Notes under the pieces: model-generated
Told to the model about the DNA's origin: nothing
Seen by the model: the letters and a program-made list of their open reading frames with translations, nothing else
Database searches by the model: none
Program-made: the position numbers and the translations under genes
Assembly (NCBI GenBank): GCA_036346275.1
Contig: CM070728.1
Location: forward strand, 18,066,723-18,130,722
Length of the DNA: 64,000 bases
Direction of reading: 5' to 3'
Source: Otatea glauca
Lineage: Eukaryota; Streptophyta; Magnoliopsida; Poales; Poaceae
In this document: positions 1 through 11,751 of the stretch, piece after piece
Numbering within the stretch: the stretch's first letter is position 1
How the letters are laid out: each line of letters starts with the position of its first letter

Positions 1-650
1 GTGATCGCGGCCGCGCCCTCCGGCTCCCCCTCGATCTCCTCGCTCCCGCTGAACCACGGGTGCAGCAGTATCGCCCCCTCCATTCTTGGCCCGCCACTGG
101 ATGAAGCCCTCACGAGCATCTCGTGCGCGATGTTGGCGCCGGCACTGTCTCCGGCGATGAAGAGGCGGGCCGTGTCGCCGTGCTCGGAGATCCAGTCGTC
201 CTGCGCTGACACCACCCACTGGAGAGCGGCCCAAGAATCGTCGTAGGCCGCGGGGAGTGGGTGCTCCGGGGCCAGTCGGTAGTCAACGGACACCGCGATG
301 ACGCCGGCCGCCGCGGCGAGGGAGTTGACGTAGTTGTGGTACGTGGAGGAGTCGGCCGACTCGATGAAGAAGGCGCCCCCGTGGAAGAAGACGAGGACCG
401 GGAGCTTCTTGGAGGGCTCGTGGAGCTTGGGAAGGTAGAGGCGCACGAAGACGCCCGTGTCTGCGTCGAGGACAACGTCCTTGGAGGCGACGCCGGTGGC
501 CTCGTCGACTCCAGCAGGCAGGACAGGAGGTCGGTTGAGGCGGTCTATCTTACCGCTTTTGTAGATGCGGAAGTGCGCCGGGGACTCTAACACCACCTCG
601 TCGTCGGCTTTGGGTTCCGCGACCGTCTGTTGCGCCGGAGCAAAATACTT
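1..650 (-). CDS. Carboxylesterase (CXE family), partial at the 3' side
   Basis: Read on the minus strand, this is the N-terminal half of a plant alpha/beta-hydrolase carboxylesterase of the CXE / GID1-like group, which hydrolyses ester bonds of small metabolites or xenobiotics. In order: EVVLESPAHFRIYKSGKIDR, then SKDVVLDADTG, then the oxyanion-hole motif VFFHGGAFF, then VDYRLAPEHPLPAAYDD, then the nucleophile elbow AGDSAGANIAHEM. The catalytic Asp and His would lie beyond the left edge of the window. The frame stays open upstream to about 885 but contains no Met, so the start codon must be in an upstream exon or has been lost. The reading frame within the domain has no stop or frameshift. 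Family assignment is firm; substrate is unknown and functionality unproven because both ends are missing. Confidence 0.85.
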
Positions 651-1488
651 GTGGGAGGTAGAACGAACTATCGATCTCCACACACCCAAGCCATCTAATG
701 GGCGCGAAAAGGTGGTAGATACGTATGGTACTTGGAGCAAGCTTCTTCTCTGGTACACTGTTCGTCGCTGGCAAATTTGGGTGGTCGCCCAACCAGCCCA
801 AATGGTAGCTCCGCCCCTGATGGCCATGGAGAACAAGTCCTGCTCTGGCCTTGTGTGGTGACAGACAAGCCCTGGAAGAGAAGCTTTCAAGTGTAGATAA
901 GGTCCAGCGCGTCCAGGATCATCAAATATAGCATGCGATGGAGTTTGCACCTGAGCGGCTGACCGGATGACTTTGTGCCTTTGGATGACAAATCAATGGC
1001 CCATATCCACGCAATGGAAAAATAAAGGGCATGATTTTTTTAAATGTATTTGACCATTAATCTGAGCCGTTGTGTGAAACATGCCTATTGGCGTATAAGA
1101 GTTTTCAGTTTACTTAACACACTTCACAAAACAGCCAGTAATAACAAGATGCTAGTCGATTGACATACGAAATGCAGATGAAAGCAGTCCGGAATCTGGA
1201 TCAGATGATAGCAAATTCTTACACCAACAGTCTACAAAGGCACGAGACTAATTAGACAATTTGCCTGTGTTTATTTCCATTTTGTTAAAGCAAACATTTT
1301 TTAATAGAAAATCTCCTATAAGCATGAAAAATGCACAAATGTAAAACTACCATGAGGCGATTCAACAGCTACAACAAAACAAAATATGAAGACATCATAA
1401 ACATGAAAGAAGACGTTCCTTACTGTACAACAGCAGAGATCATTGGTAGTGAAAAATCGGTCTATGCACTGATATATGCAGTCATATC
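651..1488. other. Intergenic, no gene recognised
   Basis: AT-rich sequence between the carboxylesterase and the SEC23 copy. Apart from the open but Met-less upstream extension of the esterase frame to about 885, no coding similarity, repeat structure or RNA gene was seen. Confidence 0.5.
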
Positions 1489-2865
1489 CTATTGGACCGC
1501 TAGCCGCTGGAGATGGTCCATGAAGACCTGGAAGCTCACATCATCTGTAAATATTACGTCTCCTCCAGGAAAAGGATTATCAGAGTTATATGTAATGGAT
1601 GGATTTAGCTTGGCCAGTAAAAATCGAGCCTGCAGTTTCAGAAGAAAGTAATACTTTTCTTTATAGAAAATGTAATAACATAAAGGAATGCTAAAAATGC
1701 AGCAACTGATTTTTAACAAAATATCTTGTACCACCTACCTCCATTACATTTGCTTGGAGGTAAGGGAGTAGTGTGGTAAGAGAAACTTAGGGGGTGAGAT
1801 TTTAAAATGTGAGATATACTTAGTTGAAAAACAGGTACTACCCTCGCAAAAAAGGGGTATTAGATGGCTAATTATCCCCATAATTTGGTTCTATGAAAAT
1901 GCTAGTAGGCTTTTGCAAACGATGACTATTCTGCTAAAGTATAGTCATTACTTTGATCATACACAAAATTTGAGACCTGATATTTAGACATGACCAATGG
2001 CTAAATTATGAGACTGATGAAAATATCTACCAACTAGCATGACAAGAAAAAGGCTAAATACTAATGATTATAAACCAGAGTGTTGAATAATGTGATTGAT
2101 GAGATTTGGCTTCCCGTGCTGCTTTTTAGTTCAATTACTTTGATTATGCGTCCCAGAACATCTTATATGTTCAAATGAAAGTTAGGACTTCAAACTATCG
2201 TTCTTAACTAGCCCACGAACTATCGTGCTCATCTAGATCATCTGCAAATAGAACTAGGAAAATTCAGAGAACACATTAAAAAAGTATTAATTACCTGAGA
2301 TCCATATTAATCACAGACTACAAAATGGGGTACAGGAAGCCGTTCCTTGGTTATTGTATCGGCTTCCTCATGTGGAGCTTTTAACAACTGGCCAAATACC
2401 TGAACATCATACAAGGTTAAGCACTTGATGAAAACTACAGCATGTACTCTACAATGACACGCAGGAGAGCTTTTAACAACTGGCCGAATTTGGAACATAA
2501 ACGTATCAAAGCTCGATCAAGCCATCTTATTGGATCAAATTCAGCCTGAAAGAATACACGACAAGATAATGTTATATAAAGATGAACATATAGCTTGGAT
2601 TATAATTATAAAATGTGTGAATTATTTCAGAGAAACTATGTGACAACTGACATCAACAACTGAGTCAATGTGTATAGCTGAAACTAAACTGCTTCGCAAG
2701 TATTTGCTGTTAGCAATTCATATGATTTGCAAATCCTTCCAAATATGCCTAACCTATACACTCCCTGGCTGTATGGGTATTGTACACAACAGAAAATAGG
2801 AGGAATATGTGAACACGTAATTGCAAGAGGCTTTTGAAGTTTGAACTCATGCTTCCCTTGTGGTT

Positions 2866-3672
2866 CAGTGGCGGAGCTAGAAATCTTGTACAATGTCTCT
2901 AGTCCGCTTTATGTTTCAACGATTTTACATTCACAAATCACACAAATTTCTCAAATTTTCAATCACAGCGTTCCACAAATCCCAAACTGAAACTCCCAAA
3001 GCCAAATTGAGAAATCAATGAGAGGGCTTGTGCTGTGTAAAACTAAGTTCGAGAGAATTGTGATTTGCCCTCTACCTCATCATCTACCCCTCTGGGAGTC
3101 TGGGCTTGGGCCCTCTTGTTTGTGGCTTGCAGAGCTTGCTCGTGGGCCGCAACTTACCTGCGGCTTGCCTACCTCCTACTACTGTACCGCGCTGTGCCAC
3201 TGTATGCTCGACCCTCCACATGCCGCGCCGCATGCACTATCCTACGCGCCTGTGCTTGGCCACAGTGCACCGCAACACCTCATCGCGCCAGACTGCCAGC
3301 ATGCTCTCCCCGCGAGAGTGCTCCACGCGCCTGTCGTAGCCACATGTCTAGCGTCTAGGGCTTGTGTTGAGCCGAGTTGCCGCCTCACCATTCGAGTACT
3401 TGAGTCATCGACTCGGTCGCCCAATGCCTAAAGACCAGAGCCAGCGCTAAGCAGGCTAGCAGTTCAAGTCGTTCAACCAATAGCCCACTAAGATATAGAA
3501 CGGCCTAGGATAGAGCACACACACAAAAAGGTCTTCTTCCTTCAGGCTGCACCTGTCATGTTCTTCTCTTCCTTCATCTTACCGTGCACCAAATAAGAGC
3601 TGATCCCTACGAATTTTTTCGAATTCTGAGGGTGCTGGTGCATACTTGGCATCCCAGCTAGTTCCGCTTTTG
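2866..3672. mobile_element. Non-autonomous hAT element (CAGTGGCGGAGC family)
   Basis: Begins CAGTGGCGGAGCTAG and ends in a degenerate inverted copy, CTAGTTCCGCTTTTG. It is flanked by an 8-bp target duplication with one mismatch, TTGTGGTT (2858-2865) and TTGTGGCT (3673-3680). It sits in an intron of the SEC23 pseudogene. The GC-rich open frames inside it (about 3018-3431) resemble nothing known and are not treated as genes. The 8-bp duplication and CAGTG terminus are standard hAT hallmarks. Confidence 0.7.
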
Positions 3673-6600
3673 TTGTGGCTAGTTTTTTGACACAAATAAT
3701 TGTTCACCTTTTTTTGGTGTTCATGTTTAACCTACCTAAACTGATTTCGATAAAGCAAGCCAAGATGAGATGCATGATCTATTCTAATTTTCATCTTATA
3801 TAATAACATAGAGAACTGATAAAAATTAGCCATCTCATCTAAATAACAAATGGGTTCATATTATGTACAAAAAAAAAATAATCTAAAAGTGAAGTAATAA
3901 CATATTTGCATTAACTTTTGAAAAATTTCTATAGAAGATATGTCAGAAGTACCTCATTTCCCATCTTAAATGAGACCAAGCATGCCACGACTGCAGCGGC
4001 AGCTTCTTGATCAAAGCCAGCTATCAGCTCCTAAAACACATAAAACTTATTAAGGAACAAATGCCTACATTTTACTTCAACAGAGAAACAAGAAAACACA
4101 TTGGAAAAGAATATGCATAAGCCATGTGCCTGTATTTTGAACAAGGAAAACTCGTTCATATATATCAGCCAAAGCAACTACAACTGGCAAAAAGAAAAAT
4201 TATTGGAAATTTATTATTATCAAAGTGACCAAAGACAAAAACTTGCCTGCACACAATCAGAACCAAAAACCCATCTTCTGGATATTGTAGTAGCTCGTAA
4301 TCTCGTCTGACTCTCATGATGCTGATAGGTGAATGAGGCACCCTCAAGTCAGTCAGGTAAATACATCTAAAACAGAGTCAGCTGCTTAGCAAGAGTGAAA
4401 AGGCAGAAGGAATAAAAATAATTCTTACTAGGTTAAGATTTGAAAGTAGAACTGATTGCTTGTTGATTGACCAATTGAATCTGATCCATCTTTTTTTGCA
4501 ATATCATATATGAAACAAAGTGATGTTTTTTTTGTCAAGACCACACATCTTCCAAGCACTAGTGTTTCCCTGTCCAATAACAGTATCCGAGGATAGAGGA
4601 CTTTTCTGCATATGACAAGCAGTGTTAGACACAACATTACACAATCTTATCATTCTATAAGCTAACAACATCTAAGTGGCTATCATACCTTCTCCAGGGA
4701 TGTACAAGGTCCGATAATGCCTTGAATCGTCTTTTGAGCAGTTAATATCAAGAATACCACTTTAAAGGCAATTTAAACATGTTATATAAATTAAACTATC
4801 ACATTTTCACAAACAAAGAATGTAAACTATTAAGGAATCTTAGGTTGAGTTATGTTATTCAAAGCCAGAAAAGGTTCCAATACAGCCTCCTTGACTACCC
4901 TACATGGAATTATGAGACTGCTGAAGGAGCAACAGGAAGAAAAAAAAAGATGTAATGGACAAGACCTCCTAGTTTCAAGGATACGATAATCAGCTACATA
5001 AATGAAGGTCTTCGGACTTTTTGAGTTTGAAGTAAAATATATATATATATTCTGTGCTGGAAAGCGGATTTCTAATTTGCAAAAATGCCAGCCAATCTCT
5101 GTCTACTATATGTAAAATTGCAAGTGATGCACTAGATTAGATGCAATGTTGTAAATAGCGGGCAGCGAGCAATGCTCTAAATAGTGCACAACCGGGTTAA
5201 TGGCCTTGATATGCAGGGAAGCTGGGCATCCTTGAAAGCTTTAGCGGCAGCATGTGCAATGTTAGTAGCTGGCACATAAAACTCTGACTACATATGACTA
5301 GCAAGTGTTCTAAAAGGAAGAAGTGAAAATCTCTCCATCACACTATTGTGAAAAAGGGCTACAATAAAGTAGTAGTTTGCCAATGGAGAAGTGCAGCATG
5401 TGAAAAAGGGCTATAAGAAAGCATGTGAAAGGCTCAAAAGGGAAGGTAACTCAATTTAAATGCTTTCTTTTCATTTTGCATATAAACAATTGAACAAAGT
5501 TACAGAACAAATATTACCACTCCAAATAAAACAAGCGAGACAAAAGAATAGTTTACTTCAATGATAACCCAAGGTCGTCATCTGATGACTGAAAAATGCA
5601 GAGAAGTGAGTCTTTGAAAACAGAGTGACCAAAACTTTCAGCTAGCTCAACAATTCCCCCAGTCTTCTCAATCACAACCTTCATTTCAGCGACACCAACC
5701 TGAAAAATGCAAACATAAGAGAAACTATTAGTTCAGATTAAGATAGCCATGCATCTCAATCCACACATTAAAAATATTGTACACAGAGGTGTTACCAATG
5801 GCTAGTGCACTCAAGTTTCCATAATTGTAACTCTGATCGTCTGTCCTACGATTAGACAGCCATAGGAAGCAACCGTGTAGTGTCTTGCATGCAAACATTG
5901 GAAACAGTACCCACGATGTGGGCCTCAAATGGCCCATACGCCCCACACCATAATAGCTAATGCTTTACATACAAATATACAATGACCGAATAGGGTAGGT
6001 ACTAGGTAGTTAAATGGGTATATCAAAATGCTTTGCATTATGATACTGATTTTGGCTAGGAATATAGTTCATGTCTTAAAATTATGCATATGGTTGGTAT
6101 ATTATGATGCATTAACATCTGTATGTAATGAAGCCATGGACTTTCAGCAAGAGCAACAGTAAAAAAGTACAAATTTAAATAAAACTACAAATGTAAGCAA
6201 TTATCCATGGGCCCATGAAGATTACTTCATACTAGTTAGGTACACTAACATCTAGAAAGATAAGGAGAAAAGTGTGAAATTGTCAGAGAAAACATTCAGC
6301 GAGCTGATTTTCATCCATAAAATGGCATTTATGACGTCATAGTTAATAAGAAATAAACAACAGACCTGGTCGACTGCACAAGCAAACAAATCCAGCACAT
6401 GGCCTTGGTGCACAAGCTGCTTCGCAATCTGATCATAGAACTTGACAGCTTTATCATAAAGTGGAGCTGAGTCTTTATCAAGGTCTTTGTGTGAACGAAT
6501 TGGCTCTAATAAGGATTTGGATACAATCTGGAAATTTTACAAGACGGTCATCATACAGAACAAGAAAGTATAAGCATATAAAAGAAAAATGTCTACGCCA

Positions 6601-7221
6601 TACAATTTCATGTTATGACAATCATAGTTGACACTTAAGTTCAAGCATAATAAATAATTGCACTCAGAGCAATTTGACAGAATACACTGGTGCATCCTGT
6701 GATAGAGTGTCACCTATTCAAGAAAAGAAACAGTAGTATCTATCTTGTGACATAACACAGGTAGAACACTAGAGCATGAAACTAGACGGGTGGTTTTGCT
6801 TTTTATTTTTAAAAACACTTATGGTTATACCTCTTATAGCATAAAGGCAGCATATGAACAAATCCATAGTATTTGTATAAGAAGTGCACCAAAATAGTCC
6901 CAAAGAAAATATTTAAGAAGCAACAATTGAGCATACATGGTAGTGACATTTTATAGTTGGAAGAAAGGATTACGAACACCTAATGGTATTTTAGATTGAA
7001 ATGAACGTTTTGAAAAAGTGAGATATACTATGGTAGGTCTATTATTTTACTATGTACAGCATCAGATCATACAACTCCAGTCTCCAGGTCATGTGAACAT
7101 ATTTCATTCCCTTTTGGACCATAATGGCGAAACTCACTTAGTAATTACAAAACTATAGCGTTTCCCAGGACTTCTAAGTTTCTATGTGAAAACTTCACAC
7201 AAAAAGGATGTTAGTATGGGG

Positions 7222-7751
7222 CAACGGCGGAGCCAGCTCCCGGGCAGCACGGGCGGCTGCCCGGGCTCATCGGCGAGTCCTCTCTGTTCCTGTCTAATAG
7301 ACTCACTTTTTAATCAGCGACAACGACAACAGTGAGGAAAGCGATGATTTTTCAGTATGTAAATACAAAGATACATCCCGAGCACTTTGTCTTTAGCCGT
7401 AGTAAACTGGTAATCAAAATATCTACAAAACCAAAAAGGTTGAAATGCCCCCTATTGGAATGATGCACTAATCAACATATTTCTATCTTGCAGAGTCTCT
7501 TTTGTTGTGTGATTGGACTTTTTGTTGGCTAATCGTCGAAGCATTGGTAGTGTTGTAGTGAGGTGCTAGACTCATCTTTCTTTGTTTTCATTCAGAGAAT
7601 GTTCACATATGTATTGGACTATGCTTTTAATAAAAAAAAAACTTTTTGTGGTTATCAATTTTGCTTGTGTGATGTGTATATAGACTTATTCGTGTTTATT
7701 GACCGTAGTTAAATTTGCCCAGGCTTCTAAAATTTTCTGGCTCCGCCACTG
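7222..7751. mobile_element. Non-autonomous hAT element (CAGTGGCGGAGC family), second copy
   Basis: Terminal inverted repeats CAACGGCGGAGCCAG at the left and CTGGCTCCGCCACTG at the right, with a perfect 8-bp target duplication GTATGGGG at 7214-7221 and 7752-7759. It is inserted in the SEC23 pseudogene intron between the exons at 6366-6527 and 7873-8044. Same family as the element at 2866-3672, judged by the shared terminus. No transposase is encoded. Confidence 0.85.
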
Positions 7752-10204
7752 GTATGGGGGCAAGTACATTCCCAGTTGCCCATCTAAACAACATGTTAAT
7801 CCACCACTCATGATGCAGATAAACGAATAGCATAAAAGAGAATGGAATTCATGCAATAGAATTTGGACTTACAGAACCAGGTCCCTCTGTAGATGGACCA
7901 CCAACAAATGCCATAATCCTGGCACCTGATCCAGGGACACAAACCCCTACAAGGCTGGCTGCCACATAATGCAGATCAAGTGCATCTTGATGCACGTTGA
8001 TCAGCTGGAACAGGCCAAGGGTCCTTTTGCAATTCTTCTATAACCTACAAATACAGTTAAATCATATCATGGATTTACAACATTGAAAATTGAGAACATG
8101 ATGTATTATATGGAAAATATTATTTCCTATTATGATGCTATTGATTCTTAACTGAGTTCAACACAAACTCGCACTCAGAAGCACGCAATAGGAACCTAGC
8201 AATTCTCTCTAATGAAAGACCATCCCTGGTACCAGCAATCACGCATGTGGTGGGCTTTTTCTTCCCTGCAAAGAAGCACATTTGCTCCAATATTTTGTCC
8301 TTGTTGACCTCCTTTGTTCCCTTGAACACATATGACTTTCGCAACAAGCCAAAACCCAATTCATGAACCTATATGCACTAATATTGAATATATTACTAAA
8401 TAAAAATACCAACCACTGAATAAAATAATTGGGAATGGAGCATTAATGAGAGAACAGTGAACCATTACCTGCACATACGTCCCAAAAGTAATGAATCAAA
8501 CAAGGGAATTATCTGGCAATAGCTCAACAGCTTGTGCCAGCGCAGACTTCAAATAACCAATTCCTTCCTCAATCATGCAAGTATCAAAAACAAAAATGAA
8601 AACTGGTGGCACTGCAGGACCTGTTTCAGCAGCGGATATGTACTCAACAGTGGTAAACTGAGGAAAGAGCTCTGCAGGGAGGTTGTTTACTGAGATCGAG
8701 GAGTAATGTTGAGGGAAGTGATTGCGCTGAAAGCAGAATGGACACACCCAGTCTTAGCGACATAGTCAACAATAGAGAGAGGGTTGAGGATGGAACGGCA
8801 AATGCGACAGCGAAGGGGGGAATATGGGAGAACTGGGATATCAGGAATTGACTTCAGAGGAGTATAGATGGCCGAAACAGGGACCACACAGCTCACAGCA
8901 TCCTCCCTTGTACCTGGAATAACATTCCAGGGCATCTTTATCCCATCTTATGCCTCGAGGTCAAGGAACTCAGACATTTTCTATACAGAAGACTTGTATA
9001 ATAATTATGTCAGGCCTCCACAAGTAAAAGGATATCCAACCTGCAAATATCACATTAATAGCAAACGGAAAATTGGTGACCATAAACAAGAAAAATAGAG
9101 AACAAAGACGATCAAGAAAAAACAACAGAGTCTTCAAATTCAATCAGCTTAAATGCCATAAGGAACACCAATAACCCTGATCCAGATTCTTCAAATTCAT
9201 TCTATATCTGATATAATGGTTGGTCTACATATCATATAAGGAACATTATAATGCTGCACTTTCCTAGTTATCTCATTTCACCAAAACAGAGTTGCTGGCA
9301 CATTAAAAGATTCTCAGTATACAATGAGCTAATATAACTAAGATTTAGTGTTCAATTAAACAGAATCATCAATAATTCTAAATATCTGAGTACTTCCTCT
9401 ACAAATATGTGATCTTAGCATGAACATACAACTTGAAACATCAATCCAAAAATATAGATTTGATCAATCTCCAGCTTTGCGGAGAATGCTCCATCACTTC
9501 GAGCAACTCACAGCACTATGATTTTACTTCTTCACGGGGAACAGCACTCATGATCGTTCCAATCTACACTACATATAAGATTGATTCCAAATAGCCCCAT
9601 GATCGCTAGAGTTTTTTTTTCCATGCGTTCCAAATAAATAACCAAATGCAGCACAAAATTACACCAAAGTAACCCAAAAACTCAGAATTTGCATCAGTTT
9701 AGATATATCAGAACTGAAATTTTCGTCGGAAAGAGCATAGGCATCGTTTCCACCACATTGTGACTGTGTACCAAAAACTAGCGAGAATTCCTTCCAGTTT
9801 GTTTTGTTCTACGCTAAAGCAACCTCAAAATATTCGAAATTGCATTGCTACACGGTAACCCCCGTCTCCCATGAAAAACCCAAACAAAAATCGCACCTAA
9901 GCACGAGCAACCCTAGATCTTTTCAAACATCATCTCAAAGAGGGGGAAACAGAGGTGACGAGTAACCGTAGAGACAAGGCAGATCACTTGCGAATACTAG
10001 CGCGCCCGAGATACTGGAGGCTACCCACCTGCTAGTGCCGTGCCGGCAGAGGCGGCGGCGGCGCGAGTTGGAGGAGGAGGAGGACGACGAGGCGGTCGAG
10101 GCGACACGGCGGAGTGCGCGATGCGATCGGGATTAATCGGACGGGAAGAGGTGAGATGCGAGGTGGCGCCGGCCGAGCGTCCTGTGGGACCCCGTGGTCG
10201 GTAA

Positions 10205-10503
10205 CAGTGGGCCCTATTTGTTTAGGACAAATCTTTTTAGTTTATAGTTGAAAGTCAATTTATAGTTAAAAGTTAATAGCTTTTATGCGTGGTAGAGGTA
10301 GATAATGTTATCATAACTTTAGTGGTATTAGTTTAAAACCAACGCTCAATAAGCCAAAAAAAGCTTCTCTCTGGTTATTTTTGGTTTTTAGTTATACGGA
10401 GGCTTATGGTTTTTGAAAATCTCAGATAAAAGACTACCCATTTGTTTAGGCTTTAGTTTTTTTTACTTTTAAGCCGGTGAAAAAGCTCAAATAAACAGGG
10501 TCA
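10205..10503. mobile_element. Probable MITE with GGCCCTATTTGTTTAG ends
   Basis: The segment opens with GGGCCCTATTTGTTTAGG and closes with CTCAAATAAACAGGGTC, which reads as GACCCTGTTTATTTGAG on the other strand, giving imperfect inverted ends. Internal AT-rich sequence has no coding potential. No clear target duplication was found, so class and exact ends are uncertain. It lies just upstream of the SEC23 pseudogene 5'UTR exon. Confidence 0.45.
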
Positions 10504-11247
10504 AGATGGCAATCTTACCTGATTACCCGTGTACCTGCGAGTAAAAACCGTAATAGAGGTGGATATATTTCTCTTTTGTTGCATGTGCGCATGTTTATGG
10601 GGTGAAACTTTGTCCGACGGGCAAACAGGTACGGACATGGGGGACCTTCACCCGTACCTATTCTGCTCGATTACCTGCCACCTTCTATTAACACGTGGAC
10701 CACAACAGGTGCCCAGTCGCCCTTCTGATCTCCAATTTGTGGTATCTCATATTAGCAATTTGTGATTGGTAATGCCGTGATGGGTGATTTGTGATGTGTA
10801 TGATGATTGATGAATTATTTTTATTTTAATTGTTGAACTTGAGCATAGGTGATGATTGATGAACTATTTTTTATATTAATTGTTGAACTTGAGCACCTGT
10901 AAGCGTCCTTTGTTTGTATGTGCTATTTTAATTCTTATTCCATGTGCATTTAAAATTATGAATCATTGATAATCATTCTTCAATCCACACATTGTAGTTG
11001 ATTCTCACAATTTCATCAAAAGGATTATATCAATACCATAGCTTATTAGCTCCTAGTACTCTTTGGTTGAAAGGATTGTTGATGGTAGTGGGTAAACAGG
11101 TATACCCACAGTATCGGATACCTATAGACGATGGGTATAGGCGAGATTCTTCGCCCACCACCCTTCACAGGTATACCCGTGAGAGAGATTTTAGCTGGCG
11201 GGCATAGATATAGACAAGCACTATTCGTGTTCGCCGCAGTCGATTGC
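10504..11247. repeat. Possible decayed hAT-like element with GGTACC/GGGTA-rich ends
   Basis: Left end AGATGGCAATCTTACC and right end GATTGCAATCCCT are weakly inverted relative to each other. Both are followed inward by clusters of ACCCGTGTACC / CAGGTATACCC-type sequence, as seen in grass hAT elements whose ends read GGATGGCAAT. No target duplication could be recognised. A tandem-like pair of GATGATTGATGAA segments occurs at about 10801-10862. Confidence 0.3.
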
Positions 11248-11467
11248 AATCCCTAAGCATGCTCACTTCGCTTGGTCTGGTTCAAGTTGCTGCATCATGG
11301 AGTCCTTTTTTCCCTTTTTGCTATACCTTTAGAGGCTTTCTCTTCTTTTTCCATCCACCTAGCCTAAACATGAGCAAACTGGGGCTAACTCGGGCAATGA
11401 CATTTAGGGCTGGGCTTGGGCAGTAAAATGGAAGGTCACAAAAAAACGATTTGGCCCCACATCTTCA

Positions 11468-11751
11468 TCTTTACTAATATATAAATACGAGTTAGTGGCG
11501 GTTGTCCGTCCTTCCTCACCTTCCATATAAGAATAGCAGCGTGCCGACACATAAGTCACGGGAATAAAAAGAAAACCAACCATATCTCTCTCTTTAGGTC
11601 CACACTCGCTCCCCTTAGCCGAGCCATTACCCACTTCTCCTTTCTCGCGGCAACTCAATATTGCAATTTTATTTTATTTTTAAATATGTGACTTGATTTA
11701 ATTATTTGGTTAAAAGTATATTTCCGTTGCAACGCAGGTACACTTGACTAG
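11468..11751 (+). mobile_element. Small non-autonomous Helitron
   Basis: Starts with TCTTTACTAATATATAAATA, the typical grass Helitron 5' end. Its 3' end carries the self-complementary CGTTGCAACG followed by CTAG, with the host T next. Flanking bases are A on the left and T on the right, as expected for Helitron insertion without target duplication. Length is 284 bp, with no coding capacity. A short TTAATTATTTGG tract precedes the 3' hairpin. Confidence 0.72.

Larger units (their letters stand above)
1489..10130 (-). pseudogene. SEC23: SEC23-like COPII coat subunit, unprocessed pseudogene
   Basis: SEC23 is the COPII inner-coat GTPase-activating subunit for Sar1 in ER-to-Golgi transport. Exons recognised on the minus strand: 5'UTR ending at 10029; 8469-9040 (MSEFLDLEA, MPWNVIPGTR, zinc-finger half CPFCFQRNHFP); 8153-8368; 7873-8044; 6366-6527; 5557-5699; 4689-4759; 4429-4605; 4247-4328; 3953-4030; 2466-2545; 2295-2399; and 1489-1629, ending FMDHLQRLAVQ-stop. 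Introns keep GT-AG borders, so this is a decayed duplicate and not a retrocopy. Lesions: TAA at codon 10 (8948-8950), 1-nt loss near 8752, TGA at 8496-8498, TGA at 7976-7978 plus 2-nt loss near 7965, about 5-nt loss near 4728, +1 in a T8 run (4526-4533), a probable AG-to-AC acceptor change at 4329-4330, loss of exons between 2403 and 2466, and TAA at 2307-2309. It cannot encode a full SEC23 protein. Identity is very secure. Confidence 0.93.

Noticed and set aside
3018..3431. 137-codon open frame rich in Cys, His, Pro
   Set aside because: Lies wholly inside the hAT element at 2866-3672, overlaps other frames of similar quality and has no domain.
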